Of a stretch of DNA of 64,000 nt, positions 9,630 to 19,309 are shown one piece after another; position 1 is the stretch's first letter; every line of letters starts with the position of its first letter. The DNA is from Planctomycetia bacterium. GTDB lineage: Bacteria; Planctomycetota; Planctomycetia; Pirellulales; Thermoguttaceae. The DNA lies in the NCBI GenBank assembly GCA_030527205.1, contig JAUNBG010000006.1, positions 1-64,000 of the forward strand, given 5' to 3'. Under the pieces are notes generated by a model. The model searched no databases. It had not been told where the DNA came from and saw only the letters and a program-made list of their open reading frames with translations. A program made the translations under genes and the position numbers.

Positions 9630-10277
9630 TTGAATTCTTTTAATAATTTTGATAAAAGCATTGATTTTATAGAAAAAGAAAATCAACGCAATATTAGTCC
9701 CAAAAGGAAGGAGTCGGGAGTCGTTAGTTACTCCTCTTTTCCTTTGAATTCCAAAGCAACCGATATCAATCCGCAGACGAAAAGTTCCTGGAGAAATGAA
9801 TCGTTCAAGTCGGGCGGCCAAGGTCATTTTTCGGAAGCTTCCTCGTTAAATCAGCGCAACAATTCTTTTGACATTTCATCTCGACCCCTGGAAAGTTCTA
9901 TTGAGTCTGCTCAAAGGAAAAGCTTCAATGAAACAAACTTTTCCTTAAACAACCCCAAACGGGACGAAAAGATTCAACGTTCCAATTTATCGAGTTCTCA
10001 TTTATCGAGTTCTTATTATACAAAAAAGGTTGAAAAAACGAAAAAAGAGCGTCGAACTCATTTGAAAAGAAAGCAGTCCAACAATTTTTTGGCTTTCTTT
10101 AAATCGTTTTTCCTTATTTTTATTGTGATTGTTGGAACTTGGGCTATTTATGGGGTCAGCCTCGAATCTCATTTGTCGTTTTGGAACTCGGTCTTTGGTT
10201 CCGAAATTAATTATATTAAACAAATTTTAGAAAAACAGGAATTGCAATATTATATTCCCGTTCAACCAAAAGATTAA
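9630..10277 (+). CDS. Hypothetical protein with one C-terminal transmembrane helix
   Basis: 215 residues from a TTG start; the ribosome binding site is weak (AAGAAAG about 12 bases upstream), so the start is uncertain. Residues 1-145 are polar and low in complexity (Ser, Asn, Lys, Gln), with a repeated SSHLSSS-type stretch and a strongly basic KKVEKTKKERRTHLKRKQ run just before the membrane. A single hydrophobic helix follows (about 153-172, FFKSFFLIFIVIVGTWAIYG), then a short tail with the coiled segment INYIKQILEKQELQYY. Topology is probably N-in with the basic patch cytoplasmic. No family recognised. Confidence 0.55.
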   Translation: MNSFNNFDKSIDFIEKENQRNISPKRKESGVVSYSSFPLNSKATDINPQTKSSWRNESFKSGGQGHFSEASSLNQRNNSFDISSRPLESSIESAQRKSFNETNFSLNNPKRDEKIQRSNLSSSHLSSSYYTKKVEKTKKERRTHLKRKQSNNFLAFFKSFFLIFIVIVGTWAIYGVSLESHLSFWNSVFGSEINYIKQILEKQELQYYIPVQPKD

Positions 10278-10344
10278 AACAGAATTTGTGTTTATGTGAA
10301 ACGATAAACAAAAACCTCTTTTTCTTCGGGACGATCTGCTTCGT

Positions 10345-10508
10345 TCGGAAGTTTGCAGACAGATTGCCCTGGCAATGCGGGACGAAGTCAACGAGGCTGC
10401 GCCATTATTGCAGTCAGGGGATGCGGACGAGACGACCGCAAAAACAGATTTTAACGACTTTATTCGAAATGCGTTTTCTGAAAAATCTTGTTTTTTAGAA
10501 CTGCCTTT
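10345..10508 (+). repeat. Family A MITE-like repeat, copy 3 (degenerate left end)
   Basis: The right part is clear: GCGGACGAGACGACCGC, then ATTTTAACGACTTTATTCGAAATGCG and TTTTTTAGAACTGCCTTT. The left boundary is uncertain; a GGAAGTTT at 10346 may be the diverged left repeat, which would make this copy longer than the others. It fills most of the gap 10278-10615 between the hypothetical membrane protein and the TlpA-like gene. Confidence 0.65.
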
Positions 10509-10615
10509 GTTGTTTTTCTTTAAACAAATCAATCTTGAGCCAATTGCAGACAATTATTATAATATTCAAAAATAACAACAAACTTTTTTAAAGAATCATA
10601 ATACAGGCAACAAGA

Positions 10616-11923
10616 ATGACAAAAAAAATAATGAGCTTCGGATTGATATTGTTTGTTTTTATTGCAGGAAAAGCAGAAATCCTTTTTTCCCAGAGCTCCC
10701 ATTCCTTGTCGAGTTCTCCGGCAAACAATATTGTTCAGAGTCAAACTTCTCGCAAAACGCAAGACGATTTGCCTGCTTCATCGCAGAACAATCTGAGAAA
10801 TTTGCCCCAATCTCTTTTGCCATCGCAGATCAATCCCAATGAATTTGTTCTTCCAGCTCAAGCGACGCCTGAGCAACTTTTGGATTGGGCGGCTCAATTA
10901 ATGACGCAACAGCGTTCATTTGAAACGAAAAAAGATTATGATTTATGGCTTGATCAAATGTTTCAAGCCGTTTTGACCGCCTCTGAAAAAGTTATTTCGT
11001 CGTCAACAAACGATGAAACTTATTTAAAAGGCTGCAATTTAAAAGCGAGAATTCTTTATTATCAATGGCAGTTACAGCCGACTGTTTTTCCTCATTTAAA
11101 ACAGTTTGTCGATTCAATGGCCAATGATTCGAGAATATTGAATCAACCAGACGGAAGGATTATCGTTTCTTCGTTTCAAGCTGTTGTTCTTCAAGGCCAA
11201 ATCACAAATCTCGTTCGAAATCAAGGAAAAATTGACGATTTAAAACAAATTATGAAAGACGTTTTGGCATTGATTCTTCGTTGTCCGGAAATGTCTGGAA
11301 TGATTGAAGACAGCATTTATCCTGTGACGCTTTATGCTGAAGCCAAGAAACAGCCGAATCTTGTCAACGAACTTTTTGGCGAAATCTATCAAATATTAAA
11401 ACAATCAGACAACCCAGAACATCAAAAAGCGATCAAAAGTTTGGAAGGAATCCTTCGCTTTTCGCAACTTCCCGGTCAAGAAATGACAATTGAAGGAACG
11501 CTTTGGAATAATTTGCCGTTTGATCCTGAAACTCTTAAAGGAAAAGTTGTCATTGTTGACTTTTGGGCGACTTGGTGTGTCCCTTGTCATGTTATGGGAC
11601 GCGATCTTCTCAAACTTTATGAACAATATAAAGATCAAGGATTGACCATTGTTGGATATAGCATCGACGACAATATTGAAGAACTTTCCAGTTATCTTCA
11701 ATATGAAAAGATTCCGTGGCCAACGTTATCAGAAAAGATTTCCGTTCAAAATAATCAATTGTCACTCAATAAATATTATGGGATATCCAGTGTTCCAACT
11801 CTTATTCTTATCGGCAAGGACGGAAAAGTTATCAAAACAGATCCGGATTTGAAACAGTTGACAGAACTTTTGAACAATCTTTTCAAACAGGAAACCGCTC
11901 CAAAAGAAAAAACGTCTTTTTAA
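10616..11923 (+). CDS. Exported TlpA-family thioredoxin-like protein
   Basis: 435 residues. An N-terminal signal peptide (about residues 1-26, KKIMSFGLILFVFIAGKAEILFSQ) sends it across the inner membrane. A Ser/Gln/Asn-rich linker and an alpha-helical region (about 70-275) with no recognisable domain follow. A C-terminal thioredoxin fold of the AhpC-TSA/TlpA type spans about 290-425. The redox motif WCVPC has cysteines at 321 and 324, and the cis-proline loop is SSVPTLILI. It probably acts as a periplasmic thiol-disulphide reductase; its partner is unknown. A helical N-terminal extension before a TlpA domain is common among planctomycete exported thioredoxins. A family A repeat lies directly upstream. 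Confidence 0.85.
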   Translation: MTKKIMSFGLILFVFIAGKAEILFSQSSHSLSSSPANNIVQSQTSRKTQDDLPASSQNNLRNLPQSLLPSQINPNEFVLPAQATPEQLLDWAAQLMTQQRSFETKKDYDLWLDQMFQAVLTASEKVISSSTNDETYLKGCNLKARILYYQWQLQPTVFPHLKQFVDSMANDSRILNQPDGRIIVSSFQAVVLQGQITNLVRNQGKIDDLKQIMKDVLALILRCPEMSGMIEDSIYPVTLYAEAKKQPNLVNELFGEIYQILKQSDNPEHQKAIKSLEGILRFSQLPGQEMTIEGTLWNNLPFDPETLKGKVVIVDFWATWCVPCHVMGRDLLKLYEQYKDQGLTIVGYSIDDNIEELSSYLQYEKIPWPTLSEKISVQNNQLSLNKYYGISSVPTLILIGKDGKVIKTDPDLKQLTELLNNLFKQETAPKEKTSF

Positions 11924-12172
11924 ATTTTGGCGTTTAATAATAAAATTTTTTGCCGAATCAAGAAAAGGGGGTTTTCTTTTTTCAAAAATCGTTATAATAT
12001 ATATCGAATCAAAATGAGAGCATTTCTTCTTTCAATTAATTATTGCGATAAGGAATCCTTTCCAAATCATCAACAATTTCTTTTTGGTAAAGACTTGTCT
12101 TTCAATCAATGAATAGCTTTTGATCATACAAGTTTAAAATATTCGGCAAAACAAGATTAATTGAGGTTATGA

Positions 12173-12343
12173 ATGGCTGGAAAACGAAGCAAAAAAAAGG
12201 CGGAAACCATTTATCTGGTTTGTGAAGAAACAGGCGATTATAATTATATCGTTCGAAGAAAGCCGGGAGGCGAAAAACTGAAGTTGCGAAAATATTCTCC
12301 GCGTCTCCGTAAACATACAATACATGTTGAAAAGAAAAAGTAA
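12173..12343 (+). CDS. rpmG: 50S ribosomal protein L33
   Basis: 56 residues starting MAGKRSKKKAETIYLVCEET and ending HTIHVEKKK, with the L33 patterns NYIVRRKPGGEKLKLRKYSP and LRKHTIHVE. Only one cysteine remains (C17), so this is the zinc-free C- form. GAGG at 12163-12166 lies 6 bases before the ATG. A monocistronic unit: no adjacent translation gene, and a strong terminator follows about 40 bp after the stop. Confidence 0.93.
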   Translation: MAGKRSKKKAETIYLVCEETGDYNYIVRRKPGGEKLKLRKYSPRLRKHTIHVEKKK

Positions 12344-12380
12344 TTTTTATTTTTACGCCTGTTATTGAATGAAAAATATA

Positions 12381-12413
12381 AAGAGCGCGCGGATCAAACG
12401 AGCGCTCTTTTTT
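12381..12413 (+). terminator. Rho-independent terminator after rpmG
   Basis: Perfect 8-bp stem AAGAGCGC (12381-12388) / GCGCTCTT (12402-12409), 13-nt loop, followed by a T-run to 12413. Confidence 0.85.
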
Positions 12414-12677
12414 ATTGGTTTATGAAACGCAAAAGGATTCTTTTATCATAATCTGTTTATTGTTGATTGATAATCTAGGAGATTTGTCGATTGTTCTCGA
12501 AATTTCTCCGAAACGACGATTTGTGAGTTGTTTTTGATCTTAAAATTTGAAAAAGGTTGTTTTTTTTAAAGTTCGTCAAGAGATTTCAAAAAAGGTATTT
12601 CAAGACAACAATATAATAATATTAAGATCGCTTTTCTTTTGTGACTTTTTCCAAATATAGAATTGTAATCCGTCAAT
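12414..12677. other. Intergenic region before recJ
   Basis: Together with the terminator this fills the 333 bp between rpmG and recJ. AT-rich, with no gene and no repeat copy seen. Confidence 0.4.
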
Positions 12678-14639
12678 ATGACCTTTCGTCCTCCCAAAAT
12701 TAAGAAAGTCTGGATTCCGCGTCCATTCGATCCGCAAACTGTTGCTCAAATCTCGCGACAGACTGGCGTTTCGTCTGTTGTTGCCCAGGTTCTGGCGGGC
12801 AGGGGAATTCAATCGGCGTCTGCTGTAACAGCTTTTTTGGAACCGCCCAATTTAACGAAAGGTCTTCATCTTCCAGAAATGTTGCCCGGTTGTATGCAAG
12901 CGGCGAGCTTGATAATCGACGCAATGAAGAAAAATCGCAAAATAACGATTTATGGCGATTATGATGTTGATGGGATGACGGCAACCGCCATTTTGGTCAA
13001 AGCGATTCAAACGCTCGGCGGTCATGTCAACTATTATGTTCCGAATCGATTGGATGAAGGTTACGGGTTGAATTGCGAAACAATAAAACGTCTTCATGAT
13101 GACGGAACCGATATAATCATAACAGTCGATTGCGGCATAACGAGTCTGAAGGAAGCCGCATTTGCAAAAGAAATCGGTTTGGATTTAATTATAACAGATC
13201 ATCATACGCCGATAACAGCTCCCGATACAAATGAACAAATCCTGCCCGACGCAATGGCAATTGTTCATCCTCGCATTCGATTGCGTGGCGAAGAAGAAAC
13301 GCAATATCCTTGTCCAGAACTTTGCGGAGCAATGGTTGCTTTTAAATTGGCCTGGGCATTGGGAAATGTTGCCGAAAATGGCAATAAAGTTGGCCCGGAA
13401 ATGAAAAAGTTTCTGATTCATGCTGTTGGACTGGCCGCTTTAGGAACCGTTGCTGACGTTGTTCCGCTTCAAGATGAAAATCGAACCATTGTTCGTTATG
13501 CGTTAGCTAACAGTTTGCAGAATGATCAACCTCTTGGCTTGAAATTAATGATCGAAGCAGCGGGCATGAACAATAAAAAGCGAATAACGAGCGAAGACAT
13601 CGGTTATTCCATAGCGCCTCGTTTAAATGCAGCGGGACGGGAAGTTCTTCATGCCGGTTCAAAAAAGGATGCCGAAGACGAAAAGAACTGGAAAACAGCC
13701 CTTTCTTTATTAACCAATCCCAATCGATTGGCCGTTGCCGGTCAAATGGGGCTGGCAACTCTTGGCGTTGAACTGATTATAACGGATCGAATCGAACGGG
13801 CTCGGGAATTAGCTCCATTTATCAATAATCTTAATGAAACTCGACAAAAGCTTGAACGCAAGATTATGTCGGACGCATTAAAGCAAATCGAAAAAGATTT
13901 TATTGATGAGCCAGCCTTTGTTTTAGCAAGTCGCGATTGGCATCCGGGGGTTATTGGAATTGTTGCGGGGCGTCTTGCTGAAATGTTTTTCCGCCCAACG
14001 GTCATGATCGCCTTAAAAAATAAAGATCCAGGAACCGGATCAGGGCGCGGCGTTCCTGATTCGAATTTTAGTCTTTATGACGCTTTTTCTCATTGCAGCG
14101 AATTCCTCGAACGATTTGGCGGTCACGCAGCGGCGGCTGGCCTTGGCATTAACGAAGCCAATATCGATCGTTTTCGAACCGCTTTTTGCGATTATGTTTC
14201 AGAACATTTTGCTGACACAGAGCGGGTTCCGAAAATTTATATTGACGGCGAGTTTCCTTTTTCTGCCATTAATTATCAAACAGCAACAGAAATCGAAAAA
14301 ATGGCCCCTTTTGGTTCCGAAAATCCTCGACCTGTTTTTGCGGCTTATGAAGTTTCTTTGGTTGGTCAAGCCCGACGTATCGGAACCAAAATGAAGGTTA
14401 AAAATGAAACATCCAATAAGACCGAAGAAATGGTTGGTCGAACGTTTTCTGCTAAATTTCGGCAATTTCGCGACGAACGTCGGGCTGTTGCTTTTGGCGC
14501 AGGAGATTGGGTTGATGAAATGAATGAACTTGTTGAAAAAGACCCGTCCATAAAATTTGACCTTGCGTTTCAGGTTATGTATAACGATTATTTCGGTCAG
14601 GTTGAATTGAGACTTCAAGATTGGAGAGTTTCAGAATAG
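12678..14639 (+). CDS. recJ: Single-stranded-DNA-specific exonuclease RecJ
   Basis: 5'-3' exonuclease on single-stranded DNA, acting in recombination and mismatch repair. DHH-family catalytic motifs: YGDYDVDGMTA (residues 92-102), VDCGIT, and TDHHTP with D174-H175-H176. The central domain has SIAPRLNAAGR and the DHHA1 domain contains SGRG and GGHAAAAG (nucleic-acid binding). A C-terminal OB-like segment completes it. At 653 residues it is longer than the 577 of E. coli, with extra residues in the DHH-DHHA1 linker and C-terminus. The ATG has only a weak ribosome binding site; the start is supported by the conserved N-terminal IPRPFDPQTVAQISRQTGVS, which resembles other RecJ N-termini. Confidence 0.95.
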   Translation: MTFRPPKIKKVWIPRPFDPQTVAQISRQTGVSSVVAQVLAGRGIQSASAVTAFLEPPNLTKGLHLPEMLPGCMQAASLIIDAMKKNRKITIYGDYDVDGMTATAILVKAIQTLGGHVNYYVPNRLDEGYGLNCETIKRLHDDGTDIIITVDCGITSLKEAAFAKEIGLDLIITDHHTPITAPDTNEQILPDAMAIVHPRIRLRGEEETQYPCPELCGAMVAFKLAWALGNVAENGNKVGPEMKKFLIHAVGLAALGTVADVVPLQDENRTIVRYALANSLQNDQPLGLKLMIEAAGMNNKKRITSEDIGYSIAPRLNAAGREVLHAGSKKDAEDEKNWKTALSLLTNPNRLAVAGQMGLATLGVELIITDRIERARELAPFINNLNETRQKLERKIMSDALKQIEKDFIDEPAFVLASRDWHPGVIGIVAGRLAEMFFRPTVMIALKNKDPGTGSGRGVPDSNFSLYDAFSHCSEFLERFGGHAAAAGLGINEANIDRFRTAFCDYVSEHFADTERVPKIYIDGEFPFSAINYQTATEIEKMAPFGSENPRPVFAAYEVSLVGQARRIGTKMKVKNETSNKTEEMVGRTFSAKFRQFRDERRAVAFGAGDWVDEMNELVEKDPSIKFDLAFQVMYNDYFGQVELRLQDWRVSE

Positions 14640-14889
14640 AATTTCTCGTTAAGAAGAGTTCCGTTCCTTTACTTTTTATTGAAAATTGCTGTTTTAACAA
14701 GTTTCTTGAAGATTTGTCAATCTTTGCGTTAATAAGCTGGGCGATGACGGTCGAAAAACATTGAAATCGAAGATTCGGGTTGCGGTTGAGATCAATTTCT
14801 GTTGCGGCCAATTGAGAGGCCAACTTATTATAATTAGAACTATTTTTTTCCTTTCTTTCATTAAATTCTTTTTAATCAGGAAAATTTCT

Positions 14890-15726
14890 ATGCAATACAT
14901 AAAATTGCCATTGATATTTTGCTTATTCTTTTTATTTTCCCCGTTTCTTCTTGCGCAAACAGACTCTTTTGAAATAATGAAGTCTTGCGCCGCTTTGAAT
15001 CTTGATCTTGTTGATTATCATATTCATTTGCGCGGCGGAATGACTGCGGAGAAAGCCTTGGATCGTTGGATGAAAACAGGAATTCGATCAGGCGTCTTAG
15101 AAAATTTTGGTCGCGATTGGCCTCTTTGTAATAATGAGAAACTTCGCGAGTTTATTGATCATGCAGAAAAAGTTGATTTTCAAAACGGAACCAAAGAATT
15201 GCTCATCGGCATTCAGGTCAACGATCGCGACTGGTTTAAGGTTATTGATCTGAAACAATATCGACGTCTTGATTATATTCTTGCCGATACAATGATTATG
15301 GGAACCGATTCCAAAGGCAATCCGGAAAAACTTTGGCTTCTTCCGAAAGAGTATTCGGTTGACGCTGAACTTTGGATGCAGCGATATATGGAGCATAATC
15401 TTCAGATTTTGGATGAACCGATAGACATATTGGCAAATCCGACTTATTTGCCAGCTTTTGTGGCGGAAAAATATGACATTCTTTGGACAGAAGCTCGAAT
15501 GCGACAAATCATTCAAAAGGCGATTGATCATAATATTGCTCTTGAAATTCAGGCCGAGTCGGAGTTTCCCAAACCGAGGTTTGTTGAACTGGCATTGGAA
15601 ATGGGCGCGAAACTTTCGTTTGGAACCAATAATTTTGATGATCATTTAAAAAATTGTTCCAGCTGGAAGAAAAATATTCAATTATTTAATATACAAAACG
15701 GAAATCTTTGGAAAACGTCCTTTTGA
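14890..15726 (+). CDS. Exported PHP-like metal-dependent hydrolase
   Basis: 278 residues. I choose the ATG at 14890 because AGGAA lies 9 bases upstream and the product then opens with a normal signal peptide (MQYIKLPLIFCLFFLFSPFL then LAQ). The frame is open further upstream to 14761, but that part is not signal-like. The mature part begins with VDYHIHLRGGMT, the first metal-binding motif of PHP/amidohydrolase-type barrels, and ends with ALEIQAESEFPKPRFVELALEMGAKLSFGTNNFD, which matches the PHP pattern of a conserved acidic residue followed by GTNNFDDH. Likely a periplasmic metal-dependent phosphoesterase-like enzyme; substrate unknown. Stands alone between recJ and gnd. Confidence 0.7.
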   Translation: MQYIKLPLIFCLFFLFSPFLLAQTDSFEIMKSCAALNLDLVDYHIHLRGGMTAEKALDRWMKTGIRSGVLENFGRDWPLCNNEKLREFIDHAEKVDFQNGTKELLIGIQVNDRDWFKVIDLKQYRRLDYILADTMIMGTDSKGNPEKLWLLPKEYSVDAELWMQRYMEHNLQILDEPIDILANPTYLPAFVAEKYDILWTEARMRQIIQKAIDHNIALEIQAESEFPKPRFVELALEMGAKLSFGTNNFDDHLKNCSSWKKNIQLFNIQNGNLWKTSF

Positions 15727-15956
15727 CAAAGTTGTTTCATGAAACATTGACGACTTTCTTGTTTGAATGCCAAAGGAGATTTTTAAATTTCGCTTTTATT
15801 AAGAGACCGTAATGAAAACAGGGTTCGTTTTCCTGGCTTTCGTTCAACGTTGCCGGGCTTACAAACTCAATGATCAGCTTTTTAAACAGATTTGGACATC
15901 ATTGTTCGACGAAACAAAAACAACCAAATTCAACAACAATAAATCAGGAAAAAACA

Positions 15957-17450
15957 ATGGAAGACAAAAAATATGATATTGGATTAATGGGTCTGGCCGT
16001 TATGGGACAAAATCTTGTTTTAAATATGGTTGATCACGGATTTGATGTTGTCGTTTTTAATCGAACAACCAGCAAAGTCGATGATTTTCTCGCAACCGAA
16101 GAAGCAAAATCGAAAGGGACCAAGTTGGGCGGAGCGCATTCGTTGGCGGAACTTGTTTCCAAATTAAAACGACCGCGAAAGATTATGCTGATGATTCAAT
16201 CCAAAGACGCCGTTCCTGCTCCTGAGATTGCTCTTTATCCGAACAACGCTGCTGTTGACGCCGTTATTCAAGACCTTCTTCCGCTTCTGGAACCGGGAGA
16301 CGTTATTATCGATGGCGGCAATACTCAGTTCAAAGATACAGAGCGACGAACGAAATATCTTCAAGAGAAAGGGATTCGTTTTATTGGAACCGGCGTTTCT
16401 GGCGGCGAAGAAGGGGCTCGCAAAGGCCCGAGCATGATGCCGGGCGGCGATCCGGAAGCTTGGCCGCTTGTCAAACCGATCTTTCAAGCGATTTCTGCAA
16501 AAGTTGGTCCGAACAAAGACATTCCTTGTTGCGAATGGGTCGGGAATCGCGGCGCGGGTCATTATGTCAAAATGGTTCATAATGGCATTGAATATGGCGA
16601 TATGCAGTTGATCTGCGAAGCTTATTGGATGCTCAAACAAGCGCTCGGTTTTTCCAATGAAGAGCTTTATAAGGTTTTTAGCGATTGGAATGAAGGGGAA
16701 CTCAATAGTTATCTGATTGAAATTACTCGCGACATTTTTACAGTCAAAGATTCTGAAACGAAACAATATTTGGTCGATCTCATTCTTGATACAGCAGGCG
16801 CGAAGGGGACGGGAAAATGGATGAGTCAATTGGCTCTTGATCTTGGGGTTCCGAGTACGCTTGTTACGGAAGCCGTTTATGCCCGTTGTATTTCCGCAAT
16901 GAAGGAACAGCGATTGCAAGCTTCTCAGGTTTTATCCGGTCCGACAGTCAAATTTCAAGGAAATCGCAGCGAGTTTGTCGATCAGGTTAAACAGGCTCTT
17001 TATGCATCGAAAATCTGCAGTTATGCGCAAGGATTCGTTCAAATGCAAGCTGCGGCAAAAGAATATAATTGGACGTTGAATTATGGGCAAATCGCAATGC
17101 TTTGGCGAGGCGGTTGCATTATTCGCGCCGTTTTTCTTGAACGAATTCGAGACGCTTTTGCGGAGAATCCCAATCTTGAAAATTTGTTGCTTGCGCCTTA
17201 TTTTAAAAATGCTGTTGAAAATGCGCAATCAGCTTGGCGAAATGTTGTCAAAACGGCGATTGAACTTGGCATTCCAGCGCCTGGTTTTATGACGGCGCTT
17301 TCCTATTTTGATTCTTATCGGTCAGCAACGCTTCCAGCCAATCTTTTGCAAGCTCAACGCGATTATTTTGGCGCGCATACTTATAAGCGAATCGATAAAC
17401 CGGGCGAAGGTCCATTCCATACAGATTGGATTAATGAGCGTCAACAATAA
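15957..17450 (+). CDS. gnd: 6-phosphogluconate dehydrogenase (decarboxylating)
   Basis: Oxidative decarboxylation of 6-phosphogluconate to ribulose-5-phosphate with NADP+, in the pentose phosphate pathway. Rossmann motif GLAVMGQNLVLNM near the N-terminus, NRTTSK (NADP 2'-phosphate contact), the substrate loop GTGVSGGEEGARKGPSMMPGG and the catalytic KMVHNGIEYGDMQ are all intact, as is the long all-alpha C-terminal domain. 497 residues, similar to other long-chain Gnd proteins. The ATG at 15957 is chosen because AGGAAA lies just upstream; the frame is open to 15870 but the extra residues are not part of the family. Convergent with the secreted protein at 17512. Confidence 0.97.
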   Translation: MEDKKYDIGLMGLAVMGQNLVLNMVDHGFDVVVFNRTTSKVDDFLATEEAKSKGTKLGGAHSLAELVSKLKRPRKIMLMIQSKDAVPAPEIALYPNNAAVDAVIQDLLPLLEPGDVIIDGGNTQFKDTERRTKYLQEKGIRFIGTGVSGGEEGARKGPSMMPGGDPEAWPLVKPIFQAISAKVGPNKDIPCCEWVGNRGAGHYVKMVHNGIEYGDMQLICEAYWMLKQALGFSNEELYKVFSDWNEGELNSYLIEITRDIFTVKDSETKQYLVDLILDTAGAKGTGKWMSQLALDLGVPSTLVTEAVYARCISAMKEQRLQASQVLSGPTVKFQGNRSEFVDQVKQALYASKICSYAQGFVQMQAAAKEYNWTLNYGQIAMLWRGGCIIRAVFLERIRDAFAENPNLENLLLAPYFKNAVENAQSAWRNVVKTAIELGIPAPGFMTALSYFDSYRSATLPANLLQAQRDYFGAHTYKRIDKPGEGPFHTDWINERQQ

Positions 17451-17511
17451 GTTGTTTTGCGTCAACAACAAGTTTTTGACTGTTTTTAATGCCGATATTA
17501 TTGTTTTTTGC

Positions 17512-18612
17512 TTAACGAACGTTTGGGTCAAAAGTTGGCAAGGGACCTTGTAAATCGGCTGGAACGGTTGAAAGTTGATTGTCAACCATTTTGACGCGAG
17601 GATCTGTCAGCAAGATTTTTCCTGCGGCAATTTTGTTGACTTGAGCAGGAACAATCCCGCGAACCGTTGCTGTTTGTGTCGTTGGATTATATTGAATTTG
17701 AATTGGCGAAAGCGGATTAACGTCAGGGCTTCTCAACAACATTAATTCGAGATATTCCTGATAAGCGGTCAATGGATTTTGTTGCGTCTGGTTGGGCGTT
17801 GTCGGCAAGATTAAAGGGAATGGTTGTTGATTTGGCTGATTTGCAAATCTCAATTCATTTGTCCCATTTTCCGCCAAACGATTGGCCGATTCGAGATCAT
17901 AATTCGAAGCGGCAGAGTTAAGATTGGAAGGATTCGAATGGTTTGTTGAAGTTGAGTTTCTCGGACTCGAAGAAAAGGAATTCGAATTTTGCGATCTTGA
18001 GGCTTGCCGCATCCAAATTTGCTGCGGGGACTCGGTTCGTATTGATTCTTCGACGTTTTCTGGAATGATTGGATTAGAATTCAACGACTCAGGGCTTGTC
18101 AAAACATTTTCTTGAGCCAATAACGGATTGACTGATCTGGTTTGATAAGGAAACGGCGATTGAGGTTTGGCCGATACCGATTGCGGGCGTTTCCCAATGA
18201 TCGTTGGCTCTTTATTTTCCCAATAATATCGATACAATAAATAGATGTCATAATCGACATTGGATTCAAATTGACGTTGATGATAAGAATTAAAGCGCGA
18301 AAAAGGCAAAGAATCATCAAATCCGATAAAATTGCCGCTTGAACCTGATATTGCGCCGCTCTGAAATCGGGAAGGGCGATCTTGATTCGGCATTATTGCC
18401 CCGCCGATGTTTGTTGTTCCGAACAACCGGCTGTTGATCGTTCTTTTGCCTAAGATTCCCGTTGCCGTTGGTCGAGTCGTTCCGTCAATATTGTTTTCTT
18501 GACGAACTGTTGGAATTTGAGCCGATGTCTCATTTATGTTAATGAAAGAAAATCCCCAAACGCCCAGAAATAATCCGAAATAAAGCAATCGGTTTTTTCT
18601 AAAAAGTTTCAT
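17512..18612 (-). CDS. Secreted Ser/Asn/Pro-rich protein with C-terminal BON-like domain
   Basis: 366 residues. The N-terminal signal peptide (about 1-32, LLYFGLFLGVWGFSFINI...SAQ) follows a good AAAGGAAT ribosome binding site. The long middle part is low in complexity (Ser, Asn, Gln, Pro) and looks disordered. The last 60 residues, QIQYNPTTQTATVRGIVPAQ then AAGKILLTDPRVKMVDNQL, have the beta-alpha-beta pattern of BON-type domains that bind membranes or peptidoglycan. Probable envelope protein of unknown role. Its 3' end lies about 60 bp from that of gnd. Confidence 0.6.
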   Translation of the reverse strand: MKLFRKNRLLYFGLFLGVWGFSFININETSAQIPTVRQENNIDGTTRPTATGILGKRTINSRLFGTTNIGGAIMPNQDRPSRFQSGAISGSSGNFIGFDDSLPFSRFNSYHQRQFESNVDYDIYLLYRYYWENKEPTIIGKRPQSVSAKPQSPFPYQTRSVNPLLAQENVLTSPESLNSNPIIPENVEESIRTESPQQIWMRQASRSQNSNSFSSSPRNSTSTNHSNPSNLNSAASNYDLESANRLAENGTNELRFANQPNQQPFPLILPTTPNQTQQNPLTAYQEYLELMLLRSPDVNPLSPIQIQYNPTTQTATVRGIVPAQVNKIAAGKILLTDPRVKMVDNQLSTVPADLQGPLPTFDPNVR

Positions 18613-19309
18613 TGAAATTCCTTTCGATTAATATTTGTTAATTTGGGCAACTATTGTTCTGTTAAATTTCTATTTATCGGTTGCCTCTGTCGCGGAACAA
18701 ACAGGCCTGGAACGCGAACGTCTCTCTTTTATTGAACGACATTAAAATGATCGACTTGCTCGGAAAAAATGGCTTGCGTTCTTTTTAAATGATAAGACGG
18801 ACAACGACCGCTTTAATCTTTATGAACAACTCTTTTTTCAATTTTGAAAGGTTAAAACAGAGAAAACTTGACTCATTATTTTGACTGTTTTAATCGTTCT
18901 GTTTTCAAACAAACGGTCTGATTCAATGTTTGGCAAGTTTGCGTATTTTGTGCCATTTGAGAAAAATGGCGATTTTCATTCGTTTAAAAGTTGAGAAAAT
19001 GACAATTATTAATATTATAACGGAAGATCGATAAAAAAACTAAAGAAAAAACAAATTTTCGCTTCATTTTATTAATAAATGAAAATTGTTATATCGAAAT
19101 TGATATTCGCTGTTAAGAATCCGTCCGTTGTCGCTGGTTGAGGGGCTTATGAATCCAACGATCTTGTTTTTAAATGGATTTGAGGTTAAAAGCGGAAACG
19201 GTCTCTGGTCAAAATACGAATTTATGATAAAATAAACTATTTGATTTTATAATTATTAAAAAACGCTCAAAAAGGCATTGTCAAGGCTTTTTTCGAAGGG
19301 AGAATCTCA
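18613..19309. other. Divergent intergenic region upstream of guaA
   Basis: About 700 bp between divergently read genes. It holds the short inverted family B copy (18656-18728) and the element TGATAAAAT at 19225-19233, about 77 bp before guaA. I looked for a glutaminase domain remnant (the missing N-terminal half of GuaA) and saw none on either strand. Confidence 0.5.
18656..18728 (-). repeat. Family B repeat, short inverted copy
   Basis: GTTCTGTTAAATTTCTATTTATCGGTTGCC through AACAAACAGGCCTGGAACGCGAACGTCTC is the reverse complement of the right half of the copies at 27156 and 55451. Only about 73 bp of the roughly 160-bp element is recognisable. Confidence 0.75.

Noticed and set aside
17437-17480. 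GCGTCAACAA direct repeat at the end of gnd
   Set aside because: Two short similar copies at the stop codon; likely a small tandem duplication without function.
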